Shown: piece by piece, positions 1 to 8,551 of the stretch
Layout of the letters: each line of letters starts with the position of its first letter
How positions within the stretch are numbered: the first letter of the stretch is position 1
Assembly (NCBI GenBank): GCA_937944095.1
Contig: CALEAC010000094.1
Location: forward strand, 1-34,196
Reading direction: 5' to 3'
DNA length: 34,196 nucleotides
DNA from: an uncultured Saprospiraceae bacterium
GTDB taxonomy: Bacteria > Bacteroidota > Bacteroidia > Chitinophagales > Saprospiraceae
The notes under the pieces: generated by a model
The model's database searches: none
Seen by the model: the letters and a program-made list of their open reading frames with translations, nothing else
What the model was told of the DNA's origin: nothing
Program-made: the position numbers and the translations under genes

Positions 1-1227
1 CCATTCCTCGCTGATGCAATCGAAGGCTACACACTCCAGGATCATGATCAGAATGATGTCACCACCCTACTAGCAAAAACCAAACATAAGACGTCTAAGA
101 CCAGAAAACTCTGGCCACGGATGACCGTTGCTGCCTGTGTCGTGAGTCTACTTACCGTCTCGTTCTGGCTCCTCCAATCCTATGATTCTGGAACGAAGGC
201 CTCTATCGCAAATGCACAGAATACGGACAAAAGAAGTATGCCACAACCACAGATTTTCGCTGAAACAGCAGCTGAAACAAAAAAGAATAAAACAACCAAT
301 TTAGAATCGACGGCTAAGAAGGAAGTCATCCCACCAACAGTACCTCCTAACATTGCTACGCCTATAAAATCGCCTATGGTGAAAACAAGCCCTGTGGTAG
401 AAGTGGCTGATATAGAAGAAATTGTAGTACCGACGCAAGAAGAGTCTGCTCCTGTCTTAGCAGAAAAATCTACGACTGCCGTAGAAGAAGAGTCAGAAGC
501 GACTAATGAACTTGCTGCAGATGATCTGCTTATGGATCCCCGCAGATTGGGAAATATGGCCTTACTAGAAGATAGAGATATGGTCGTACAAGAATCAAAA
601 GTCACAGAGGCCAAGCGCGCATACAAGACGACAAGTAAAAAGGCCAAAACCTCACAGTCTTCCACTGTTATAGATAAAGATACCGATAGCCCGATTCAGA
701 TCCAAGTCACTGACGAGCGCCTCGAGCCCCTCTCTGGTGTACAAATACTGGACCTAGAACAGAACGTCTTAAGCATATCCGACGACTCTGGTTACAGCTA
801 TATTCCTGCAGAGCACGCGTACGTGATAGCCGCTCTTAGCGGTTACGACACCCTCACCCTCGCTAATCAACCACAACTCTCTGTCCAACTTAAGAAATCG
901 GTAGAGAGCTCGGCTCAACCACACAAGCGCCTAGTAGACCTGATGTCTGATATGGAAGTAACCTCATACTATACAAATAAATTAAATGAACGCTTCAGTA
1001 CCCTGTGGCCTCTTTGCGATAAGCGTACAGAAGAATCAAGGCTTAGAAATAATATTTCTATGAATATTACAATCAGTGAATTTGGAAAAATTTATGATCT
1101 CACTTATTTCTCACCCATAGATTCACAATGTCAAGAACGCATAGAAGAACTGCTCCAAGACATAGCAGCTGCAGGTGTATTCTATTCTGGAAGGTCAATA
1201 CAATTTCGGTATCGGATTAATATTTAG
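1..1227 (+). CDS. Membrane-anchored anti-sigma/TonB-like protein, 5' end missing
   Basis: The frame is open from base 1, so this is the last 408 residues of a longer protein, not a gene beginning at the ATG at 121. The first residues (PFLADAIEGY) resemble the short cytoplasmic region seen before the membrane span in Bacteroidota anti-sigma-like proteins. One membrane helix follows at about residues 41-61. After it come a long Pro/Glu/Thr/Lys-rich linker (about 62-230), a carboxypeptidase-regulatory-like beta domain (about 232-295) and a C-terminal region (about 325-408). The C-terminal region ends in a pattern like the TonB/AgmX C-terminal fold. The layout suggests a cytoplasmic tail, one span and a periplasmic body. 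In such genomes these genes often follow an ECF sigma factor, which would lie outside the window. The exact function is unknown. Confidence 0.8.
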   Translation, partial: PFLADAIEGYTLQDHDQNDVTTLLAKTKHKTSKTRKLWPRMTVAACVVSLLTVSFWLLQSYDSGTKASIANAQNTDKRSMPQPQIFAETAAETKKNKTTNLESTAKKEVIPPTVPPNIATPIKSPMVKTSPVVEVADIEEIVVPTQEESAPVLAEKSTTAVEEESEATNELAADDLLMDPRRLGNMALLEDRDMVVQESKVTEAKRAYKTTSKKAKTSQSSTVIDKDTDSPIQIQVTDERLEPLSGVQILDLEQNVLSISDDSGYSYIPAEHAYVIAALSGYDTLTLANQPQLSVQLKKSVESSAQPHKRLVDLMSDMEVTSYYTNKLNERFSTLWPLCDKRTEESRLRNNISMNITISEFGKIYDLTYFSPIDSQCQERIEELLQDIAAAGVFYSGRSIQFRYRINI

Positions 1228-1359
1228 GTAAGCTGTTTTCTTGTCAATAACCTAATTATATGGTTTAAAAATAAGAAGACTTTAATCTCATTTTTCTTAT
1301 GGGATAGAAACATTTCTTTGGTATGTCAGTTCTTATTTAGAATTAACACTTTTAGAGTT

Positions 1360-2544
1360 ATGAAAATATCATTCACCAATAAAGAGGGCTTAAACTTATC
1401 TGCTTTCCTAGACCTGCCAAAGAGTAGAGCGATTAAAGGTTATGCTCTTTTTGCGCATTGTTTTACTTGTAGCAAGAGCCTATCTGCTGTCCGCCAAATC
1501 TCCAAGGCACTGACAGAAGAAGGTATCGGACTGCTTAGATTTGATTTTACTGGCCTAGGTCATAGTGAAGGTGATTTTGCTGACAGCAATTTCTCGAGTA
1601 ATATAGATGACCTCTTGAGTGCTGCTGCCTTTCTACAAGACCACTATAGAGCCCCTGCTTTGCTGATTGGACATTCGCTAGGTGGTGCTGCTGTTATCTT
1701 TGCTGCTCAGCAAATCTCCTCAGTAAGGGCCGTCGCCACGATCGGCGCACCCTTTGGGCCTGGTCACGTGCAACACCTGTTTGATCATAAAATAGACGAG
1801 ATACAAACTAGTGGTGCAGCAGAAGTAAATATCGGCGGGCGACCTTTCTTGGTCAAGCGACAATTCCTCGAAGACATCGCACAAGCAAACCCCAATAAAA
1901 TCCTAAACGCATTGGAGGTCGCCTTATTAATCTTACACGCGCCACAAGATAGAATTGTTAGCATAGATAATGCATCTAAAATTTACTTGGCAGCACCCCA
2001 TCCTAAAAGTTTCATTTCCTTGGATGGTGCAGACCACTTACTTTCTGATAAGAGAGATTCCAGTTATGCTGGACAGGTCATTGCTACGTGGGCTTCAAGA
2101 TATCTTGATCCCAACCCAAGCGACAATTCTGTGAACGCGGTCATCAATGAAATTCCTGTTTCCGTCATTCTCAATGGCGAAGGATTTACCGCAGATGTCT
2201 ACACCCCAGATCATCATTTTATATCAGATGAACCAATCTCTCTAGGTGGAAAAAACTTAGGACCTGGACCATTCGATCTCCTGCTATCCTCACTTGGGAG
2301 TTGTACAGCTATGACACTACGTATGTACATAAACCGTAAGAAGTGGTCTGTCACTGAAATTAAAATATACCTCAGGTCAGAAAGAGTCAATGGCAGTTTC
2401 CATATACATAGAGCCATAGAAATAGAAGGCGCTTTGGATGAAATACAAAAAGCAAGACTTCTAGAAATCGCTGACAAATGTCCTGTGCATAAAGTACTAC
2501 ATAGTGACATCGAAGTCCTGCACTGGGAAAGAAGAAATAGCTAG
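1360..2544 (+). CDS. Alpha/beta hydrolase fused to OsmC-like peroxide-reductase domain
   Basis: This is a two-domain protein of 394 aa from the ATG at 1360. The frame stays open to a TTG at 1318, but the extra 14 residues look unlike the start of a hydrolase. Residues 1-250 form an alpha/beta hydrolase with the nucleophile elbow GHSLGG at 104-109 (Ser106), and acid and histidine candidates in the later APQDR and GADH segments. The last ~130 residues are OsmC/Ohr-like, with two cysteines in the expected places (SLGSCTAM and DKCPVH). OsmC-family cysteines reduce organic hydroperoxides. NCBI recognises this fused architecture as a bifunctional hydrolase/OsmC family. The substrate is unknown; a plausible role is hydrolysis and detoxification of peroxidised esters in the cytoplasm. 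The gene converges on ftsH with 34 bp between the stops and no visible terminator. Confidence 0.9.
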   Translation: MKISFTNKEGLNLSAFLDLPKSRAIKGYALFAHCFTCSKSLSAVRQISKALTEEGIGLLRFDFTGLGHSEGDFADSNFSSNIDDLLSAAAFLQDHYRAPALLIGHSLGGAAVIFAAQQISSVRAVATIGAPFGPGHVQHLFDHKIDEIQTSGAAEVNIGGRPFLVKRQFLEDIAQANPNKILNALEVALLILHAPQDRIVSIDNASKIYLAAPHPKSFISLDGADHLLSDKRDSSYAGQVIATWASRYLDPNPSDNSVNAVINEIPVSVILNGEGFTADVYTPDHHFISDEPISLGGKNLGPGPFDLLLSSLGSCTAMTLRMYINRKKWSVTEIKIYLRSERVNGSFHIHRAIEIEGALDEIQKARLLEIADKCPVHKVLHSDIEVLHWERRNS

Positions 2545-2578
2545 AATCAATTAACCTAACTAAGTCTCCTCATTACTC

Positions 2579-4561
2579 TTATGGCGCTGGCTCTCCTGCT
2601 GGTTCTTTCTCGTCTTCGAATAAGTCATCATACTTGTCGTTCTTTCCTTGAGAAGAGATTCCCTTGAACTCATCGACATCTGGATATGGTCTTTTGCCTA
2701 TGAGTCTTTCGACATCTGACTTAAGTAGGACCTCCTTATCGAGTAATTGCTGTGCGAGTATGTCCAGCTCGTTTCTCTTTTCCTTTAGTAACTCCTGAGC
2801 AACGACATATTGCTTCTCGATAAGATTCCTGACTTCGTTATCTATTAGCGTTGCAGTATCATCTGAGTATGGCTTATTGAAATTGTCCTGAGACATACCG
2901 TAGAAGGAAACATTTCCAACTTTTGTATTCATACCAAACACTGACACCATAGAGTAGGCCATCTTTGTGACTTGGTCAAGGTCATTCTGAGCACCTGTCG
3001 AAATCTTATCGAATACAATTCGCTCAGCTGCACGACCACCTAGGGTCATCGTCATACGATCTAGCATCGCTTCTGTCCTCGTAATATATTCTTCCTTAGG
3101 TAAGTATTGTGCATAACCTAAAGTACCGACACCACGAGGTACTATCGTGACTTTGACTAAGGGCGAGGCATATTTCAGAAACCAGCCACAGATTGCATGA
3201 CCTGCTTCGTGATAAGCAATGATTTCCTTTTCCTTAGGTGAAATAATTTTATTCTTTTTCTCTAAGCCACCGATGACTCTATCAAGTGCATAATTAAAAT
3301 CATCCAACTCTACAGCTTTCTTATTTCTTCTCGCGGCCACTAGAGCTGCTTCATTACAAACATTAGCAATATCGGCTCCAGCAAAACCCGGAGTCATCTC
3401 TGCTAGCGTCTCTGGCTTGATTGTATCGTTGGTTTTGATTGTTTTCAAGTGTACTTTGAATATCGCTTCCCGACCTTTCAGGTCTGGTCGGTCTATGCCT
3501 ATCTGACGATCAAACCTGCCCGGCCTCATCAGGGCATTATCGAGTATATCTGGTCGGTTAGTCGCCGCCATGAGTATAACCCCTTTGTCTGTAGAGAAGC
3601 CATCCATCTCTACGAGGAGTTGGTTCAGCGTATTCTCTCTCTCATCATTACCTCCCTGAACCGCGCCTCTGCCTCTCGCTCTGCCTATCGCATCTATCTC
3701 ATCTATAAAGACGATACAAGGTGCTTTTTCTCTGGCTTGCTTAAATAAATCACGTACTCGAGATGCACCGACACCAACGAACATTTCGACGAAGTCACTA
3801 CCTGAGATCGAAAAGAAAGGCACGCCGGCTTCACCAGCAACGGCTTTCGCTAATAAGGTCTTGCCTGTTCCAGGAGGACCTACTAGTAATACGCCTTTAG
3901 GAATCTTACCACCTAGAGAAGTATACTTCTTAGGGTTCTGCAGGAAGTCGACGACTTCCATGACTTCTTCCTTGGCTTCTTCTAGTCCTGCGACATCCTT
4001 AAAAGTGACATTAACTTTGCTATTAGAGTTATCAAATAAAGTCGCTTTTGATTTGCCTATGTTGAATATCTGACCACCTGGACCTCCGGCCCCATTTCCT
4101 ACACGTCTCATGAAGAAAATCCATAGTCCAATTATTATTGCAAATGGCAGCACCCAACTGAGTACCTGACCCCAATAATTAGTCTCTATATCATATTTCG
4201 GATCGATGACAATCCCATCATCCTTCAGCTCAGCAACAAGTCTATCGAAAGTGGCTATGTCGCCATACTTAAACATGAAGTGAGGCTGAGAAACATTGAA
4301 TTTGTTCTCCTTGAATTCTGGATAGTTAATCAGTGCCTCATCCTTGAGGAATACTTTGACTGTATTGGTATTGGTGATGACCTTGACCCTGTCTAAGTGA
4401 TCCTTACGAGCTATATCCTCGAATTCGACGGCGCCGATCTCTGTCGTTTTGCCGTTGAGGACAGTCACTACATTCATCGCCAATATTAGAAATATTACCA
4501 AACCATAAATCCAGTAGGAATTCAGATTGAATTTCTTATTGTCGTCTTTTTTATCGCTCAT
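2579..4561 (-). CDS. ftsH: ATP-dependent zinc metalloprotease FtsH
   Basis: This is a 660-aa membrane-bound AAA+ protease of normal family length. There are two membrane helices (about 16-35 and 135-152) with a periplasmic domain between them. The AAA module carries Walker A GPPGTGKT at 228-235, Walker B IVFIDEID at 283-290, and the second region of homology with arginine fingers at 333-353. The peptidase domain has the zinc motif HEAGH at 451-455, and a downstream acidic ligand lies in the TGAQNDLDQ segment. FtsH degrades misassembled membrane proteins and some regulators. It starts with ATG, 55 bp downstream of rsfS on the same strand, and the rsfS-ftsH order is conserved in Bacteroidota. 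All key residues are present. Confidence 0.98.
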   Translation of the reverse strand: MSDKKDDNKKFNLNSYWIYGLVIFLILAMNVVTVLNGKTTEIGAVEFEDIARKDHLDRVKVITNTNTVKVFLKDEALINYPEFKENKFNVSQPHFMFKYGDIATFDRLVAELKDDGIVIDPKYDIETNYWGQVLSWVLPFAIIIGLWIFFMRRVGNGAGGPGGQIFNIGKSKATLFDNSNSKVNVTFKDVAGLEEAKEEVMEVVDFLQNPKKYTSLGGKIPKGVLLVGPPGTGKTLLAKAVAGEAGVPFFSISGSDFVEMFVGVGASRVRDLFKQAREKAPCIVFIDEIDAIGRARGRGAVQGGNDERENTLNQLLVEMDGFSTDKGVILMAATNRPDILDNALMRPGRFDRQIGIDRPDLKGREAIFKVHLKTIKTNDTIKPETLAEMTPGFAGADIANVCNEAALVAARRNKKAVELDDFNYALDRVIGGLEKKNKIISPKEKEIIAYHEAGHAICGWFLKYASPLVKVTIVPRGVGTLGYAQYLPKEEYITRTEAMLDRMTMTLGGRAAERIVFDKISTGAQNDLDQVTKMAYSMVSVFGMNTKVGNVSFYGMSQDNFNKPYSDDTATLIDNEVRNLIEKQYVVAQELLKEKRNELDILAQQLLDKEVLLKSDVERLIGKRPYPDVDEFKGISSQGKNDKYDDLFEDEKEPAGEPAP

Positions 4562-4616
4562 TGCTTGTTTTCTCTAATGATAAAAGGAAGAAGTTCAGTT
4601 CTTCGTTCATCGATAT

Positions 4617-5051
4617 CTAAATATTTTGGTACTCAGTCACTTTAGCATCGCTCCATAAATCTTCAATATCATAGAATTCTCGTGTTTCTGGATAGAAAAC
4701 ATGGACCACGATGGTAAAATAATCTACTAATACCCAGGTCGAGGTCATTCGGCCTTCGATGTGGGACGGTCGGAGACCGAGTTCATCTTTGAGTCTCTTT
4801 TCGATCCGCTGGGCAATCGATGATATCTGAGTCGTCGATTCACCTTCACAGATAACGAAGTAGTTCGCTGGGGCTTCATCAATTTCTCTTAGATCCAGTT
4901 TGACGATATTCTGGCCTTTGACGTCTTCAATACTGTCTATAATCAGATCTAAAAGTGCCTCGTCTGTGGTATTTTGTGTCTGTAAGGTCGTTTCTTCGTG
5001 CAAATTCTCGTTTCTTATTTGAAATCCTTTCTCAAAACATCTATTCCTCAT
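4617..5051 (-). CDS. rsfS: Ribosome silencing factor RsfS (Iojap family)
   Basis: This 144-aa protein belongs to the Iojap/DUF143 family. The core runs from about residue 30 to 140 and includes the recognisable segments DLREIDEAPANYFVI, EGRMTSTWVLVDY and HVFYPETREFYDIEDLW. RsfS binds ribosomal protein uL14 and blocks joining of the subunits when nutrients are scarce. I chose the ATG at 5051; the frame has one more codon upstream, a TTG at 5054. The first ~28 residues are an extension with no clear counterpart in the family core. It is followed by ftsH and probably shares its transcript. A TAATTTTG box on the minus strand (plus positions 5075-5082) lies 24 bp upstream of the start. Confidence 0.95.
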   Translation of the reverse strand: MRNRCFEKGFQIRNENLHEETTLQTQNTTDEALLDLIIDSIEDVKGQNIVKLDLREIDEAPANYFVICEGESTTQISSIAQRIEKRLKDELGLRPSHIEGRMTSTWVLVDYFTIVVHVFYPETREFYDIEDLWSDAKVTEYQNI

Positions 5052-5074
5052 CAAAAGGAGGATGCATTTTTTTC

Positions 5075-5092
5075 CAAAATTAATACATTTTG
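5075..5092. promoter_or_regulatory. Divergent rsfS/birA promoter boxes inside an inverted repeat
   Basis: The 18-bp stretch CAAAATTAATACATTTTG is a perfect 6-bp inverted repeat with a 6-bp spacer. On the minus strand its left arm gives TAATTTTG, an exact match to the Bacteroidota -7 box TAnnTTTG, directed at rsfS. On the plus strand its right arm gives TACATTTTG, which has one extra base in the spacer, directed at birA. I see no good TTG -33 box at about 19-21 bp for either direction. The minus-strand box is the better supported of the two. Confidence 0.5.
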
Positions 5093-5857
5093 ACGCCCGT
5101 GGTACACTTGAGTCTATCTAGCCCCACATTAGTCTATCAGTACTTACTCTCTTGTCGCTCAACTAACGACGAAGTCTCAGCATTGTTCTCCCAAGGTAAC
5201 CCAGATCGCCACTATTGTCTCTATACCTATAATCAGCTGTCAGGTAGAGGCCAGATAGGTCGACAATGGTATAGTGGTCAGACCAACAATATCACACTAT
5301 CCTATGGCCTAAGGTTAACTAACATACAAGCTGCGGACCAGTTCATGATCAGCATTCTTTTCTGTCTCGCTATCACAGACCTATTAGTCGATCTGGTCCC
5401 AACTGGCTTGACAATCAAGTGGCCCAATGATATCTATTACCAGAATAAGAAATTAGCTGGGGTATTGATACAAAATACAATCAGATCAGGCCATATCTCA
5501 GAGACAATCCTTGGTTTAGGGCTCAATGTCAACGAACAAGGCTTCCCTGCAGAGCTGCCCAATCCCATCTCACTCAAAATGATAACCAAGCAATCTTATG
5601 CCTTAGTGGAGCTCATCCATGCGCTATCTGATCAGGTTATCCATCGTTTTTTCAATGATTCTTATAACTACCAACATCTCAAAGAGGAGTATATTTCTAA
5701 GCTCTTCAGACTCAATGAATCAGCTAGTTACAGATCTGGTGAAACACCTTTTACAGGCACAATCCGAGATATTGAGTCGGACGGCCGGCTAATTATAGAA
5801 ACAAACAAAGGATTACAATCATTTAACTTCAGAGAAATAGAATACTTAGGTCTATAA
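5090..5857 (+). CDS. birA: Biotin--[acetyl-CoA-carboxylase] ligase
   Basis: This is a monofunctional biotin protein ligase of up to 255 aa, without the N-terminal DNA-binding domain of E. coli BirA. The biotin/ATP-binding loop GRGQIGRQW lies at about 53-61, and the catalytic KWPNDIYYQNKKLAGVL segment at about 108-125. A small C-terminal domain follows. The enzyme forms biotinyl-AMP and transfers biotin to the acceptor lysine of carboxylases. The start is uncertain. The frame opens at a TTG at 5090 and has GTG at 5099, but no ATG lies ahead of the conserved region. The TTG overlaps the possible -7 box, so GTG 5099 may be the real start, possibly leaderless. cinA follows after 12 bp. Confidence 0.92.
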   Translation: MTPVVHLSLSSPTLVYQYLLSCRSTNDEVSALFSQGNPDRHYCLYTYNQLSGRGQIGRQWYSGQTNNITLSYGLRLTNIQAADQFMISILFCLAITDLLVDLVPTGLTIKWPNDIYYQNKKLAGVLIQNTIRSGHISETILGLGLNVNEQGFPAELPNPISLKMITKQSYALVELIHALSDQVIHRFFNDSYNYQHLKEEYISKLFRLNESASYRSGETPFTGTIRDIESDGRLIIETNKGLQSFNFREIEYLGL

Positions 5858-5869
5858 CAACAACCATCA

Positions 5870-7111
5870 GTGAAAGGAACAATAATCACCATCGGAGACG
5901 AAATATTAATCGGACAGATCACGGATACCAATTCTGCGTGGCTTGGTAATGAATTAGCCTTACTTGGCGTCGAGGTTGTCCAAATGATAACCATAGCTGA
6001 CAAGCAACTCGCTATCCATCAGGCCCTAGACCTTGCTCTAGCTCAGTCTGACTTAGTCGTTATGACTGGAGGCCTGGGGCCTACTAAGGATGACATCACT
6101 AAGAAAGCGCTGGCTGAGTACGTCGGTACAGAACTAGAACTAGACGAAGAACTCGTCACTCGTATCAAAGGTTACTTCACCTCTCGGAACATCCCATTTC
6201 TGAAAGCACACCATGAACAGTGCCTGATGCCGCGATCTGCTAAGAGCCTCAATAATCAGCTGGGGACTGCCCCAGGTATGCTGTTTGAGAAAAATGGACA
6301 GTATCTACTCTCTATGCCTGGTGTCCCTTATGAAATGAAAGATATCTTCTCTAACAGTTTCATGCCCGAATTCAACAAACTCAATAAAACAAATTACAGA
6401 ATTTATCACAGGACCATCAAGACAGTAGGTCAGGGCGAAACAAGAATCGCTGAGAAAATAGAAGATATAGTGAGCCACCTTCCTAAGGATATTTCTATGT
6501 CTTATCTCCCTAGCTTAGGAGAAGTCAAACTCAGGCTAACTGCCAGATCCTCCGAAGATCTGTCATCTACAGTAGATGAATTGACAACCCAGATCATCGC
6601 TAGAGTGCCCGACCTGGTCTATGGAACTGATAAAATAAATCTATCGACTGCTCTCCGGAATCTAATGTGCGATAGGGGTCTGACCCTGTCTACAGCAGAA
6701 AGTTGTACTGGTGGATATCTAGCACACCAATTGACGACAGTGCCTGGCTCATCTGGTTATTATATGGGCAGTATCATCGCTTATGACTACAAACCGAAAC
6801 AAGCCCTTCTAAATGTCTCAGCCCAGACGCTACAAGAACACGGTGCTGTGAGCGAAGAAACCGTCATAGAGATGCTCTCTGGTGTCCTAGATAAATTCCA
6901 GACGTCGCTAGGCGTTGCTATTTCTGGCATTGCTGGTCCAGGTGGTGGCCTCCCAGATAAGCCCGTTGGTACCATCTGGATGGCGTGGGGAACCAAGGAG
7001 GATGTCCAGACCTATAAGCTGACCTTATCGAAAGATCGAGCCAAAAACATAGAATATACAGCAACAGCAGCTATGAATGCACTTAGAAAATTCATCCTTA
7101 AGCTCAGTTAA
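5870..7111 (+). CDS. cinA: CinA-like protein / nicotinamide-nucleotide amidase
   Basis: This 413-aa protein starts with GTG, 12 bp after birA. It begins with the classic sequence TIITIGDEILIGQITDTNSAW. The N-terminal MoCF/COG1058 domain (about 1-170) includes TGGLGPTKDDIT. A middle domain links to the C-terminal CinA/PncC domain (about 260-410), which has STAESCTGG and GIAGPGGG. In characterised relatives the C-terminal domain deamidates NMN to nicotinate mononucleotide, and the N-terminal domain has ADP-ribose pyrophosphatase activity, so the protein recycles pyridine nucleotides. Despite the name, a role in competence is not shown outside some Gram-positive bacteria. Both domains are complete. 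It is probably co-transcribed with birA. Confidence 0.96.
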   Translation: MKGTIITIGDEILIGQITDTNSAWLGNELALLGVEVVQMITIADKQLAIHQALDLALAQSDLVVMTGGLGPTKDDITKKALAEYVGTELELDEELVTRIKGYFTSRNIPFLKAHHEQCLMPRSAKSLNNQLGTAPGMLFEKNGQYLLSMPGVPYEMKDIFSNSFMPEFNKLNKTNYRIYHRTIKTVGQGETRIAEKIEDIVSHLPKDISMSYLPSLGEVKLRLTARSSEDLSSTVDELTTQIIARVPDLVYGTDKINLSTALRNLMCDRGLTLSTAESCTGGYLAHQLTTVPGSSGYYMGSIIAYDYKPKQALLNVSAQTLQEHGAVSEETVIEMLSGVLDKFQTSLGVAISGIAGPGGGLPDKPVGTIWMAWGTKEDVQTYKLTLSKDRAKNIEYTATAAMNALRKFILKLS

Positions 7112-7126
7112 TCAATAGTATACGAC

Positions 7127-7156
7127 CTGTCCAAAGCATAAATTCGATTACTTTTG
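7127..7156 (+). promoter_or_regulatory. Predicted Bacteroidota promoter for the E2 gene
   Basis: TACTTTTG at 7149-7156 matches the -7 consensus TAnnTTTG. A CTG at 7127-7129 lies 19 bp upstream, one base off the -33 TTG. The ATG of the E2 gene is 20 bp downstream of the box. No Shine-Dalgarno sequence is present. Confidence 0.6.
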
Positions 7157-7175
7157 CAGCAGATAAGACTAACTA

Positions 7176-8537
7176 ATGGCCAAAGTAGAACTACTCATGC
7201 CCAAGATGGGCGAAAGTATCATGGAAGCAACCATCCTCAAGTGGGTTAAGAATGTGGGAGATAAGGTAGAAGAGGACGAGACCATACTAGAAATAGCAAC
7301 CGACAAGGTGGATTCTGAGATTCCTTCTCCTGTGGATGGCGTTATTGTGGAAATCCTGCACCAAGTCGATGAGGTCATCCCCATCGGACAGGTCGTAGCG
7401 ATTATCCAGACAGCAGGAGAGGAATCACCAAGTGACCCTAATCCTGTTGTTGCAGAACAAGCACCCAAAGAACAAAAACCTCAAGTTGACCAGCAGCCTG
7501 AGACGCCTATAAAGATTGTAACGCCTGCCACGCCATCAGTCGTTCCTGCGACGCCTGTAGCTCACAAGACAGGCAGCGATCGCTTCTACTCACCCTTGGT
7601 GAAGAGTATTGCTAAAAATGAAGGCATAGTATTAAATGAGCTAGACGCCATTCCTGGTACAGGTAAAGACGGAAGATTGACCAAGAGTGATATCCTTAGC
7701 TATATAGAGAATAGATCCACAGGTATCACTCCTATGCCAATTGCTGCAAGCAGCAGCACTCATACTACTTCAAATAATGGCACTAGTGCCACAATGAGCA
7801 GTCCAGCTAGGTCTTTCTCCACCAGTGGTGAGGATGAGATCATAGAAATGGACAGGATGAGAAGACTTATCGCTGACCACATGGTCATGTCTAAGCGCGT
7901 CTCTCCTCACGTCACTTCCTTTGTCGAAGCTGATGTCACAAATCTGGTGAACTGGAGAAGTGCTAATAAGGGAGCATTCATGGAAAAATATGGCGAGAAG
8001 ATCACTTTTACGCCTCTAATCATGGAAGCCGTCATCAAAGCGATTAAGGATTTTCCTATGATCAATGTGACAACCTCAGATAATAAGATCCATGTCAAGA
8101 AAAACATCAATCTTGGTATGGCCGCAGCTCTGCCTACAGGTAACCTCATCGTTCCTGTTATCAAGAATGCAGCTTATCTTAACCTAGCTGGCCTCACTAA
8201 GACAGTTAATGATTTAGCTCACAGAGCCAGACAAAATAAACTGAAACCTGACGAAGTACAAGGCGGCACTTTTACAGTGACTAATGTAGGGACCTTCGGT
8301 AATGTGATGGGCACACCTATCATCAATCAGCCTCAAGTAGCCATCCTCGCCTTAGGCGCAATCAGGAAAAAGCCAGCTGTTATGGAGACTGAATATGGAG
8401 ATGTCATTGCAGTAAGACAGATGATGTTCTTATCTCATTCCTATGACCATCGTGTCGTAGATGGCCTACTCGGTGGCTCTTTTGTAAGAAGGGTCGCTGA
8501 TTATTTAGAGGCCTTCGACGCTAAGAGGGCAATCTAA
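7176..8537 (+). CDS. 2-oxoacid dehydrogenase E2 (dihydrolipoamide acyltransferase)
   Basis: This 453-aa protein has the full E2 layout. A lipoyl domain (1-80) carries the lipoate-accepting Lys44 in ATDKVDSEI. A Pro/Ala/Thr-rich linker follows, then a peripheral subunit-binding domain (about 136-180, FYSPLVKSIAKNEG...) that holds E1/E3. A second flexible linker leads to the acyltransferase core (about 220-453). The catalytic motif DHRVVDG lies at 424-430, with His425 and Asp429 present. The EIATDKVDSEIPSP style of lipoyl domain is common in branched-chain 2-oxoacid dehydrogenase E2, so BCKDH is my preferred substrate class; pyruvate remains possible. No E1 or E3 genes are adjacent. The PorE-like gene follows after 14 bp and is probably on the same transcript. 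Confidence 0.93.
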   Translation: MAKVELLMPKMGESIMEATILKWVKNVGDKVEEDETILEIATDKVDSEIPSPVDGVIVEILHQVDEVIPIGQVVAIIQTAGEESPSDPNPVVAEQAPKEQKPQVDQQPETPIKIVTPATPSVVPATPVAHKTGSDRFYSPLVKSIAKNEGIVLNELDAIPGTGKDGRLTKSDILSYIENRSTGITPMPIAASSSTHTTSNNGTSATMSSPARSFSTSGEDEIIEMDRMRRLIADHMVMSKRVSPHVTSFVEADVTNLVNWRSANKGAFMEKYGEKITFTPLIMEAVIKAIKDFPMINVTTSDNKIHVKKNINLGMAAALPTGNLIVPVIKNAAYLNLAGLTKTVNDLAHRARQNKLKPDEVQGGTFTVTNVGTFGNVMGTPIINQPQVAILALGAIRKKPAVMETEYGDVIAVRQMMFLSHSYDHRVVDGLLGGSFVRRVADYLEAFDAKRAI

Positions 8538-8551
8538 TACGTTAATTATCA

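Noticed and set aside
180-665. 161-codon open frame on the minus strand inside the first gene
   Set aside because: Ser/Val-rich antisense of the Glu/Lys/Thr-rich linker; no signal or family pattern, and the plus frame is clearly coding.
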